A stretch of DNA of 64,000 nucleotides from CBDCUI01 sp965223115. Lineage in GTDB: Bacteria; Pseudomonadota; Gammaproteobacteria; UBA4575. Position 1 is the first letter of the stretch. Each line of letters opens with the position of its first letter. The notes beneath the pieces were generated by a model, which saw nothing but the letters and a program-made list of their open reading frames with translations, searched no databases and was not told the origin of the DNA. Location: NCBI GenBank assembly GCA_965223115.1, contig OZ244982.1, positions 2,480,001-2,544,000 of the forward strand. The letters run 5' to 3'. Shown piece by piece: positions 25,453 to 32,153 of this stretch. The position numbers and the translations under genes are program-made.

Positions 25453-26121
25453 TTATTTTATTTTGGCAAATTCACTATTGCTCATCCATTTGGTTACATT
25501 TCTTGTCATAGATGTGGGGCCTACAATTTTTAATTTATTTTGTTTAATTGCAGATTGATACGATTGGTCGCCCATCCAAACCTCCATCATAGTACGTACA
25601 TTAGTGGCGAACCATATGTCGACCTCTTTCCCCGGATCGTCTATGCAAACATCAATGTCATTATCCTTAACAATAATCCACCAATCTTTTAATTTTTTTA
25701 GATCGTTAAAGTTAAAATGGATGATTGTTTCTTTTCGAGGTATGTTTTCGGGTTTGATGCTTCGTGTCAAGTACAACATAAGCAAATCAATATCCAATTC
25801 TTCATCATCAATTTGATCACGAGCCCATTTCATTCCCCACTTCCCCAGTTCCTGAATGATAGGCAAGACTTCTTCTCCTGGCTGTGTCAAATAATATTCA
25901 TATCCTTGTTGACTTTTTATTTTTCTACGTTCAATGATCCTTTCATCTTCAAGTTGTCTTAATCTTGTACTTAATAAACTCGGTGATATCTGCCCTAAAC
26001 CACGTTGAAATTCGTTAAAGCGATGTCCACCTGATAATAGTTCACGCAGGATCAAAAAAGTCCATTTATCTCCTAGTAGTTCAGACGCTTTTGCAATAGG
26101 GCAGAATTGATTGTATTGCAT
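25453..26121 (-). CDS. HxlR-type transcriptional regulator with SCP2-like C-terminus
   Basis: The 222-residue protein begins with a full HxlR winged-helix domain: YNQFCPIAKASELLGDKWTF, ILRELLSGGHRFNEFQ, ISPSLLSTRLRQLEDERIIER, the wing GYEYYLTQPGEEVLP and ELGKWGMKWA. Residues about 125-222 form a second domain resembling the SCP2/sterol-carrier type (DDPGKEVDIWFATNV, ALQNKLKIVG-like KQNKLKIVGPTSMT), a known fusion that may bind a hydrophobic ligand. Cys7 sits at the position of the reactive cysteine in several HxlR-family sensors. It is divergent from the tautomerase/oxidase genes, with tandem operator repeats between them. Confidence 0.88.
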   Translation of the reverse strand: MQYNQFCPIAKASELLGDKWTFLILRELLSGGHRFNEFQRGLGQISPSLLSTRLRQLEDERIIERRKIKSQQGYEYYLTQPGEEVLPIIQELGKWGMKWARDQIDDEELDIDLLMLYLTRSIKPENIPRKETIIHFNFNDLKKLKDWWIIVKDNDIDVCIDDPGKEVDIWFATNVRTMMEVWMGDQSYQSAIKQNKLKIVGPTSMTRNVTKWMSNSEFAKIK

Positions 26122-26165
26122 AATTTAATGAGTAATTCTGTTTGATTCTAGCTTACTATAAGTTT

Positions 26166-26205
26166 TGTAGTTAACTACTACAGAATATGTAGTTGGTTAC
26201 TACAG
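26166..26205. promoter_or_regulatory. Tandem operator repeats between HxlR gene and tautomerase
   Basis: TGTAGTTAACTACTACAG (26166-26183) and TGTAGTTGGTTACTACAG (26188-26205) are two 18-base direct repeats differing at three central bases, each itself partly palindromic (GTAGT and ACTAC). Their period is 22 bases, about two helical turns. They lie 45 bases from the HxlR start and 70 bases from the tautomerase start, as expected for a self-regulating divergent operator. Confidence 0.75.
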
Positions 26206-26275
26206 TATTAGAAGTTCTTCTTTAATAAGGCGAAAGTGATACTGATGAGACCTTTTACTATACCAGGAGACACAC

Positions 26276-26503
26276 ATGCCTATCGTTAATGTAAAACTCA
26301 TCTAGGACGTTTTTACGCCACAGCAAAAACGCGAAATGATCGAAAAATTGACCGAAGCTATGGTTGAAATTGAAGGAGAAAATATGCGAGGCGTTACTAT
26401 GGTGTACATAGAAGATGTAAAACAAGGTGACTGGGGCATTGGTGGTAAATGTATGACAGCCAGTGATGTGCATGAACTTCAAAAAGCCAAAGAAATAGCC
26501 TGA
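26276..26503 (+). pseudogene. 4-oxalocrotonate tautomerase-family gene interrupted by an in-frame TAG
   Basis: A good ribosome site (AGGAGA, 26265-26270) precedes ATG 26276. The frame encodes MPIVNVKLI, then TAG at 26303-26305 (codon 10), then DVFTPQQKREMIEKLTEAMV and on to a TGA at 26501-26503, for a total of 75 codons. That is the normal size and sequence of a tautomerase with the catalytic N-terminal Pro after Met. At codon 10 relatives often carry Glu (GAG/GAA), so a single G-to-T change would explain the stop. Internal ATGs would lose Pro1 and so the active site. It is a recent nonsense mutation, a sequencing error or a readthrough case. It is divergent from the HxlR gene and 77 bases before the oxidase gene. 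Confidence 0.8.
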
Positions 26504-26580
26504 AATACCTCTACTTACTTGATCAAAAGAAATCTAACATTTTTATTCCTACCATAAACACCATACTCGGAGTCACGGAC

Positions 26581-27957
26581 ATGAAAAAAACAAAAGGATC
26601 GTCAAGCTGGAAATCAAATGTAATAACTTTTTCATTTTCTGTATTTACGTTAGTTTTTGGCTTGTCTTCTACTCTGGTTGCTGATGAGACCTGTATGTCT
26701 CCCTACATGGCAAAAATTGTAGGGCAAGAAGACTATGTTTATGTCTGGACACTAGGTGTTGAAGGGATCGGCGATGAGCAAGATAAGCTTGTTACTGTTT
26801 CTGTTAATCCAGAATTTGACACATACGGTAAAGTAGTTAATGTTTTATCCGTAGGGGGTCGCAATGAAGCACACCATTCTGGTTTAACCGATGATCGTAG
26901 ATATCTTTTTGCGGGTGGTTTGGATAGCAATAAAATCTTTATTTTTGATGTTCACACTGACCCTGGTAAGCCTAAGCTTCACAAAGTGATCACCGACTTT
27001 GTTGAGAAGACAGGGGGCATGGTAGGACCACATACACTATATGCATTGCCAGGCCGAATGATGATTAATGGGTTATCGAACAATGTAGATCATGGTGGCC
27101 GAACAGGTATGGCCGAGTACACTAACGAAGGTGACTTTATTGCTGCACATTGGAATCCTACAGATGAAGATCTACGTGGAGCTAAGAAAAGTGGTAATTA
27201 TGCGGATGGATATGGCTATGACATACGTGCTTTACCACGTCGTAATGTAATCGTTACAAGCTCATTCACTGGTTGGTCCAACTACATGATGGATTTTGGT
27301 CAGATGTTGCAAGATGAAGAAGCGATGAAGCGATTTGGTAATACTGTCGTGATTTGGGATTTGCATACTCGTAAGCCGAAGAAAGTATTAGATGTTCCGG
27401 GTGCGCCACTAGAAATTCGTTGTGCATGGAGGTCTGAGAATAGCTGGTGCATAACCAGTACAGCTTTAACCTCAAAGCTTTGGTTAATTTATGAAGATGA
27501 TACAGGCGAATGGCATTCAAAAGATATAGCTAATATTGGTGACCCATCTAAAGTTCCGTTACCTGTTGATATCTCTATCACTGCAGATGATCAAGGTCTT
27601 TGGGTGCAAACTTTTATGGACGGTAAAACTCGCTTTTTTGATATTTCAGATCCATTTGCTCCTAAACAAATCTACGAGCGTGAGATTGGTGCGCAAGTGA
27701 ATATGGTTTCACAAAGCTGGGACGGTAAGAGAAACTACTATACAACTTCTTTACTAAGTAACTGGGATAAAACAGGTGATAACAACGAGCAATTTTTAAA
27801 ATTGTATACTTGGGATGGTAAAAAGCTTAACTTTGAGTTTAAGTTGGATTTTTATGAGTTAAAGCTAGGTCGCGCACACCAAATGCGTTTTGGTGCATAC
27901 TCTTTATATAGCCAAAAACCCAATGCTAATGAAAAATATTTATCTCAACAAGAATAA
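26581..27957 (+). CDS. Methanethiol oxidase, SBP56/selenium-binding protein family, secreted
   Basis: The 458-residue protein belongs to the SBP56 family, whose bacterial members (MtoX) oxidise methanethiol to formaldehyde, hydrogen sulfide and hydrogen peroxide with copper. Conserved histidine-bearing segments are visible: RNEAHHSGLTDDRRYLFAGG, MVGPHTLYALPGRM, NVDHGGRTGMAEYTN and GRAHQMRFGAYSLYS. The N-terminus (about 1-35) is a Sec-type signal peptide after a basic start, so the enzyme is periplasmic, as MtoX is. The SCO1/SenC and MauG genes sometimes beside mtoX are absent here. It follows the broken tautomerase by 77 bases, probably in the same HxlR-controlled unit. The specific substrate is inferred from the family. 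Confidence 0.85.
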   Translation: MKKTKGSSSWKSNVITFSFSVFTLVFGLSSTLVADETCMSPYMAKIVGQEDYVYVWTLGVEGIGDEQDKLVTVSVNPEFDTYGKVVNVLSVGGRNEAHHSGLTDDRRYLFAGGLDSNKIFIFDVHTDPGKPKLHKVITDFVEKTGGMVGPHTLYALPGRMMINGLSNNVDHGGRTGMAEYTNEGDFIAAHWNPTDEDLRGAKKSGNYADGYGYDIRALPRRNVIVTSSFTGWSNYMMDFGQMLQDEEAMKRFGNTVVIWDLHTRKPKKVLDVPGAPLEIRCAWRSENSWCITSTALTSKLWLIYEDDTGEWHSKDIANIGDPSKVPLPVDISITADDQGLWVQTFMDGKTRFFDISDPFAPKQIYEREIGAQVNMVSQSWDGKRNYYTTSLLSNWDKTGDNNEQFLKLYTWDGKKLNFEFKLDFYELKLGRAHQMRFGAYSLYSQKPNANEKYLSQQE

Positions 27958-28067
27958 GTAAAATAGCTATAAGAATAAATGCGAACACCAACCACATGTG
28001 CTTAACGTGCTATCTATGATTAACTCTTATGTCACATTGAGTATGTAATTATCTCTAGTAAATATTT

Positions 28068-28087
28068 GTTTTGGGTCGTTAGCGGTT
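28068..28087. repeat. Island repeat, copy 6 (right half)
   Basis: GTTTTGGGTCGTTAGCGG matches the centre and right arm of copy 4 (TTTGGGTCGTTAGCGG identical). It lies between the convergent methanethiol oxidase and SRPBCC genes, next to the latter's stop. Confidence 0.6.
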
Positions 28088-28095
28088 AAAAGGGC

Positions 28096-28623
28096 TTATT
28101 TAAATATATCATTTAATGATTGCAATCCAGTCAAATATATATCTTTAATTATTTGCTTTGCTTCATCATCACTTATACTTACTGCGTCAAAAGAAGATTT
28201 CCATACTACTTCTGTCAAATTTTCCTCCTTATACTTTACGGTAATAGTTGCTGTGTACTTTTCGATTGGTAGGGGAGATTCTAAAATTCTATATTGCAAA
28301 AGCATTGAACTTTCATCATAGAAATCAAGTCTCTCGATAATTGTGTCGTTATTGTTCAAAGTTAAAATCCTAATATCGCCTTTCTCTTTACCTGTACCAA
28401 TTAACGTACTTTCAATAACATCAGGATGCCATCTATCTAAAGCTTTAAACCCACCTACTAAAGCCCAAACAGCTTTTGATGACACATTTAAAACAACTTT
28501 CTCTTCAACTATAAGCGCATCTGCCCATGAGCTTTTTGATAATCCAATTCCTAACAAGATAAACACTAAAAGAATTAAATTGCGAAGTTTATGGATTTTA
28601 TTTTTGTTATAAACGATTTTCAC
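28096..28623 (-). CDS. SRPBCC-fold (polyketide cyclase-like) secreted protein
   Basis: The 175-residue protein has an N-terminal signal peptide (basic start, hydrophobic about 16-32, ending near SSWA). It is followed by a SRPBCC/START-like domain: VLNVSSKAVWALVGGFKALDRW, IRILTLNNNDTIIERLDFYD and the long C-terminal helix DEAKQIIKDIYLTGLQSL. The family forms a helix-grip cavity for hydrophobic ligands; the ligand is unknown. It is convergent with the oxidase gene. Confidence 0.78.
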   Translation of the reverse strand: MKIVYNKNKIHKLRNLILLVFILLGIGLSKSSWADALIVEEKVVLNVSSKAVWALVGGFKALDRWHPDVIESTLIGTGKEKGDIRILTLNNNDTIIERLDFYDESSMLLQYRILESPLPIEKYTATITVKYKEENLTEVVWKSSFDAVSISDDEAKQIIKDIYLTGLQSLNDIFK

Positions 28624-28673
28624 ATTATTTCTCCAAAGGAAAAAAATAGTTAATGCTAATTGTGGCTTAAATT

Positions 28674-28702
28674 ATGTCAGCTTTCTGTCAACAGCGGTTA
28701 TA
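28674..28702. repeat. Island repeat, copy 7 (degenerate)
   Basis: ATGTCAGCTTTCTGTC followed by AACAGCGGTTATA aligns with the full repeat at about 22 of 29 positions. It lies between the SRPBCC start and the stop of the small membrane protein gene. Confidence 0.55.
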
Positions 28703-28943
28703 GGCTCATATCCCACTTGCTTGCTAATATAAATCCAATAAAACAAATAATCGTTATGGGGAGATATTTCATTTTTCTTTTTTGATGAATGGGGTCAAGC
28801 GCTATCCACAGTGAAACAATTGTTCCGATTAAAAATATTAGCACTAGTGATGAAGGGATTTTAGAACTTTCTGAAAGTTCTAGCCAAGGCAATCTCTGAT
28901 ACCAGCTTAGTGCTTCTTTTATTGTAAAATTAAGGTATTGCAT
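28698..28943 (-). CDS. Small membrane protein, unknown
   Basis: The 81-residue product has two hydrophobic helices (about residues 31-47 and 60-74) joined by a basic loop (HQKRKMKY). I do not recognise a family. Its stop codon lies within the end of an island repeat copy. It is the last accessory gene before ubiE. The start context on the minus strand is weak, so this call is less secure than its neighbours. Confidence 0.5.
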   Translation of the reverse strand: MQYLNFTIKEALSWYQRLPWLELSESSKIPSSLVLIFLIGTIVSLWIALDPIHQKRKMKYLPITIICFIGFILASKWDMSL

Positions 28944-29062
28944 GTAATTTAACCTAACGATAGCAAATCGAACTTTATACTAGCAGCATAAAATCTAATG
29001 CCCCATAGCCGTCCATTTTGTTTAAACTGTAGCCACTAGAATAATAAATCATTTATTGAAGC

Positions 29063-29812
29063 ATGCCTGAAAAAACCACACATTTTGGCTATAAAGATGT
29101 AAGCCATAAAGAAAAAACGCAGAAAGTTGGCGCTGTATTTGATTCAGTGGCAGGAAATTATGATGTCATGAATGATGTGATGTCCTTTGGAATGCATCGG
29201 GTGTGGAAACGGTATTTCACACATATTGCCAATATTAGACCGCATCACCAAATTTTAGATTTGGCCGCAGGTACGGGTGATATCAGTGCGTTGTTGGCTC
29301 CTAAGTTGAGCGAAAAAGGTTCGATTACTTTGTGTGACCCAAATGCAGCAATGTTAAAGCACGGCCGAGAACGATTAATTAATCGTGGTTTGCTTAAGAA
29401 TGTACATTACGTACAAGCTAAAGCAGAGCATCTACCGTTTCAGAATAATCATTTTGATCGCATAACGCTGGCGTTTGGGCTACGTAATTTCACTGATAAA
29501 GAACAAGCATTGGGTGAGATATTCAATCTCATTAAACCAGGTGGGCAATTATTAATTTTAGAATTTTCTAAACCACAGAAATGGATGCAAGGGTTATATG
29601 ACACATATTCGTTTAGTCTTTTACCGCGTATGGGGAAAATTATTGCCAAGGATGCAGATAGTTATCAATATTTAGCTGAGTCGATACGCAAACATCCAGA
29701 TCAACAGACCTTACAAGAGATGTTGGAACAAGTAGGGTTTGAGCAATGTGACTATTTAAATCTAAGTGGCGGCATTGTATGTATTCATCGCGGAAATAAA
29801 CTTTGTGCATAG
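29063..29812 (+). CDS. ubiE: Ubiquinone/menaquinone biosynthesis C-methyltransferase
   Basis: The 249-residue SAM methyltransferase performs the C-methylation of the quinone ring in ubiquinone (and menaquinone) synthesis. Family signatures are present: YDVMNDVMSFGMHRVWKRY, motif I ILDLAAGTGDIS, the UbiE signature LAFGLRNFTDKEQAL, and the C-terminal NLSGGIVCIHRGNK. It heads the ubiE-ubiJ-ubiB operon; ubiJ starts 5 bases after its stop. Confidence 0.97.
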   Translation: MPEKTTHFGYKDVSHKEKTQKVGAVFDSVAGNYDVMNDVMSFGMHRVWKRYFTHIANIRPHHQILDLAAGTGDISALLAPKLSEKGSITLCDPNAAMLKHGRERLINRGLLKNVHYVQAKAEHLPFQNNHFDRITLAFGLRNFTDKEQALGEIFNLIKPGGQLLILEFSKPQKWMQGLYDTYSFSLLPRMGKIIAKDADSYQYLAESIRKHPDQQTLQEMLEQVGFEQCDYLNLSGGIVCIHRGNKLCA

Positions 29813-29816
29813 AAGT

Positions 29817-30419
29817 ATGCTGCTTGAAATTATTAATAAAACGATCCAAAAATATCTTGATCATGATCCGGACATAGTTGCTTCTTTAAAGCAATTTAAT
29901 GATCAATGTGTACTGCTTGAATTAACCGATGTAAAGAAAGAATTTATTGTTGAGATTGATCAATCTACTATAGTTGTATCCGATTATTCGACTTTAGATG
30001 AAAAGTCAATTGATACCACGATTTCTACAAATGTAATTAATTTACTGCGATTAGCGTTGGGTGCAGATTATCAGTCTATGTTAAAAAATGGATCTTTACA
30101 TATGGAAGGCGATATAGAGCTTGCTTCTCAACTTAGAGAGTTGTTTAAAGATATCGACATAGATTGGGAGGAAATTGCATCTAAGTACGTTGGTGATACG
30201 GTTGCTTATCAATTAGGCAGCGTTTCTAGTCGTGTAAAAAAATACAAACAGCGTTCGGTAGAAAATTTTCGTTTGGATGTAAGTGAATATTTGCAAGAAG
30301 AAGCGCGTTTTGTCCCAACGAAAATCGAGTTAGATAAATTTTTAAATGATGTGGATAAATTAGATGCTGATATTGAACGTTTAGAAGCCCGCACTCAGCG
30401 CCTAATGCAGGAAAAATAA
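29817..30419 (+). CDS. ubiJ: Ubiquinone biosynthesis accessory factor UbiJ
   Basis: From ATG 29817 the product has 200 residues. The N-terminal two-thirds form an SCP2-like lipid-binding domain (VLLELTDVKKEFIVEID, LRLALGADYQSMLKNGSLHMEGD). The C-terminus is a charged coiled coil (DKLDADIERLEARTQRLM). In E. coli UbiJ binds ubiquinone intermediates in the soluble Ubi complex with UbiK. An earlier in-frame start at 29766 lies inside ubiE and is unlikely. The gene lies between ubiE and ubiB, the conserved order; ubiK is at 49.6 kb. Confidence 0.93.
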   Translation: MLLEIINKTIQKYLDHDPDIVASLKQFNDQCVLLELTDVKKEFIVEIDQSTIVVSDYSTLDEKSIDTTISTNVINLLRLALGADYQSMLKNGSLHMEGDIELASQLRELFKDIDIDWEEIASKYVGDTVAYQLGSVSSRVKKYKQRSVENFRLDVSEYLQEEARFVPTKIELDKFLNDVDKLDADIERLEARTQRLMQEK

Positions 30420-30430
30420 CATATAAATCA

Positions 30431-31993
30431 ATGCGTTATATCCGTCTAATTTTTCGCATTTTGCATATCAATGTAGTTTTGGTGCGCCACGGCTTAGAAG
30501 AAGTTTTGTTAGCAGTACCTTTTTTTCGTCCTATTCGTTTTTTGCTTTTTTTATTACCTTGGCATTGGTTTCGTAAATTAGAGATTAGTCATGGTGCACG
30601 TATACGCGGTGCACTTGAAGATCTTGGTCCTATATTTGTTAAGTTTGGTCAAGCACTGTCAACACGTAGAGACTTATTATCGGAAGACATTGCTAATGAA
30701 TTAGCAAAACTACAAGATCAGGTTCCTCCATTTTCAGGTGAAGTTGCAAAAGACATTATTGAAAAGGCGTTGAAACAGTCCGTGCAAACCGCATTTGCTG
30801 AATTTAGTATTCAACCTTTAGCCTCTGCATCTATTGCACAAGTTCATACCGCACGACTTCATGATGGTTCTGAGGTAGTAGTTAAGGTGCTGCGTCCAGA
30901 AATTGAAAAGCGGGTGCGTAGGGATTTAGAGCTGATGCATGCACTAGCCTCTATCGCGCATCGATATTGGGAGGATGGACGTCGACTTCGTCCTAAAGAG
31001 GTTGTTGACGAGTACGAACAAATTATCATGGACGAGCTTGATTTGATGCGCGAAGCGGCAAATGCCAGTCAATTGCGTAGAAATTTTGCAAACTCTGATG
31101 ATCTTTATGTACCAGAAGTTTATTTTAATCTTTGTCGTCGTAATGTCATGGTGCTTGAACGCATTAATGGTATACCAGTAAATGATATTGATGCGTTACG
31201 CCAACATGGAGTGAATCTTAAAAAATTATCGGATCGTGGTAGTCATATATTTTTTACACAAGTATTCAGCCATAATTTTTTCCATGCTGATATGCATCCT
31301 GGCAATATATTTGTTTCCTATGATAATCCCGAAGATCCAAAATACGTTGGTGTGGATTTTGGCATTATGGGGACATTGTCACCTTCCGACCAACGATATC
31401 TTGCAGAAAATTTATTGGCATTTTTAAATCGAGATTACCGGAGAGTAGCAGAATTACATTTGGAATCAGGCTGGGTGCCATCCGATACACGTGTAGATCA
31501 ATTTGAATCCGCAATTCGTACAGTATGTGAGCCTATATTTCAACGGCCCTTGAGTGAAATTTCGTTTGGTAATTTATTACTGCGTCTGTTTCAAACAGCA
31601 CGTCGTTTTAATATGGAAGTGCAGCCACAACTAGTATTATTGCAAAAGACATTGTTAAACATTGAAGGCTTGGGGCGACAATTAGATCCTGACCTTGATC
31701 TTTGGGTAACAGCCAAACCATTTCTCGATCGTTGGATGAGTGAACAAGTGGGTGTACGTGCTATGGCTTCTAGTATTCGTAAACAATTGCCACGCATGGC
31801 AGAGCGGTTACCTGAAATTCCTGATTTGGTTTATTCGACCATGAAAAAATTAGAACAAGGTCAAACTCAACTTGAGTGGCATAGCCAAGAGCTCGTGGAA
31901 ATAAGAAAAGAGATCAAGAAGTCTAATCGCAATTTAATATTTGCTTTATTATTTGCTGTAGCAGTAGGGTTGTTTGGTCTTTGGTATTTCTAG
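30431..31993 (+). CDS. ubiB: Ubiquinone biosynthesis regulatory kinase-like protein UbiB
   Basis: The 520-residue ABC1/ADCK/UbiB protein has an atypical kinase fold. The KxGQ motif is KFGQ at 71-74. The conserved Lys is in VVVKVLRPE, the catalytic-loop equivalent reads FHADMHPGNIFV and the metal-binding motif reads VDFGIMG. The C-terminal two hydrophobic segments (about 480-520) anchor it in the membrane. It is needed for ubiquinone synthesis as an ATPase-like factor. It starts 11 bases after ubiJ. Confidence 0.96.
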   Translation: MRYIRLIFRILHINVVLVRHGLEEVLLAVPFFRPIRFLLFLLPWHWFRKLEISHGARIRGALEDLGPIFVKFGQALSTRRDLLSEDIANELAKLQDQVPPFSGEVAKDIIEKALKQSVQTAFAEFSIQPLASASIAQVHTARLHDGSEVVVKVLRPEIEKRVRRDLELMHALASIAHRYWEDGRRLRPKEVVDEYEQIIMDELDLMREAANASQLRRNFANSDDLYVPEVYFNLCRRNVMVLERINGIPVNDIDALRQHGVNLKKLSDRGSHIFFTQVFSHNFFHADMHPGNIFVSYDNPEDPKYVGVDFGIMGTLSPSDQRYLAENLLAFLNRDYRRVAELHLESGWVPSDTRVDQFESAIRTVCEPIFQRPLSEISFGNLLLRLFQTARRFNMEVQPQLVLLQKTLLNIEGLGRQLDPDLDLWVTAKPFLDRWMSEQVGVRAMASSIRKQLPRMAERLPEIPDLVYSTMKKLEQGQTQLEWHSQELVEIRKEIKKSNRNLIFALLFAVAVGLFGLWYF

Positions 31994-32012
31994 CAATCTT
32001 GAGAGTATTTAA

Positions 32013-32143
32013 GGAAGCTCTGATTTATTAATGTAATGATTAAGACAAGAAAAAAAATGTCGAGAAAGCGCAATGTATATGGTACATACATGAGTATTTT
32101 GAGATCATTTTTTGACGACGTATCAGGATAAATAAGAGTTTCG
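32013..32143. mobile_element. MITE-like element of about 130 bp with terminal inverted repeats
   Basis: The left end GAAGCTCTGATTTATT (32014-32029) and the right end read on the other strand, GAAACTCTTATTTATC (32127-32142), agree at 13 of 16 positions. Near the middle is an imperfect palindrome (ATGTATATGG, TACATACAT). There is no ORF inside. Size, ends and central palindrome fit a non-autonomous miniature element. It fills most of the ubiB-uvrD gap and may carry or displace the helicase promoter. Confidence 0.65.
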
Positions 32144-32153
32144 TGAATCTGTA

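Noticed and set aside
26276..26503. TAG in the tautomerase gene as pyrrolysine or programmed recoding
   Set aside because: No pyrrolysine genes or recoding structure are visible; a single-base mutation from a Glu codon is simpler.
28998..29020. Possible eighth copy of the island repeat upstream of ubiE (ATAGCCGTCCATTTTG)
   Set aside because: Only a short stretch resembles an arm, with changes at the conserved GCGGAC core, and the second arm is missing.
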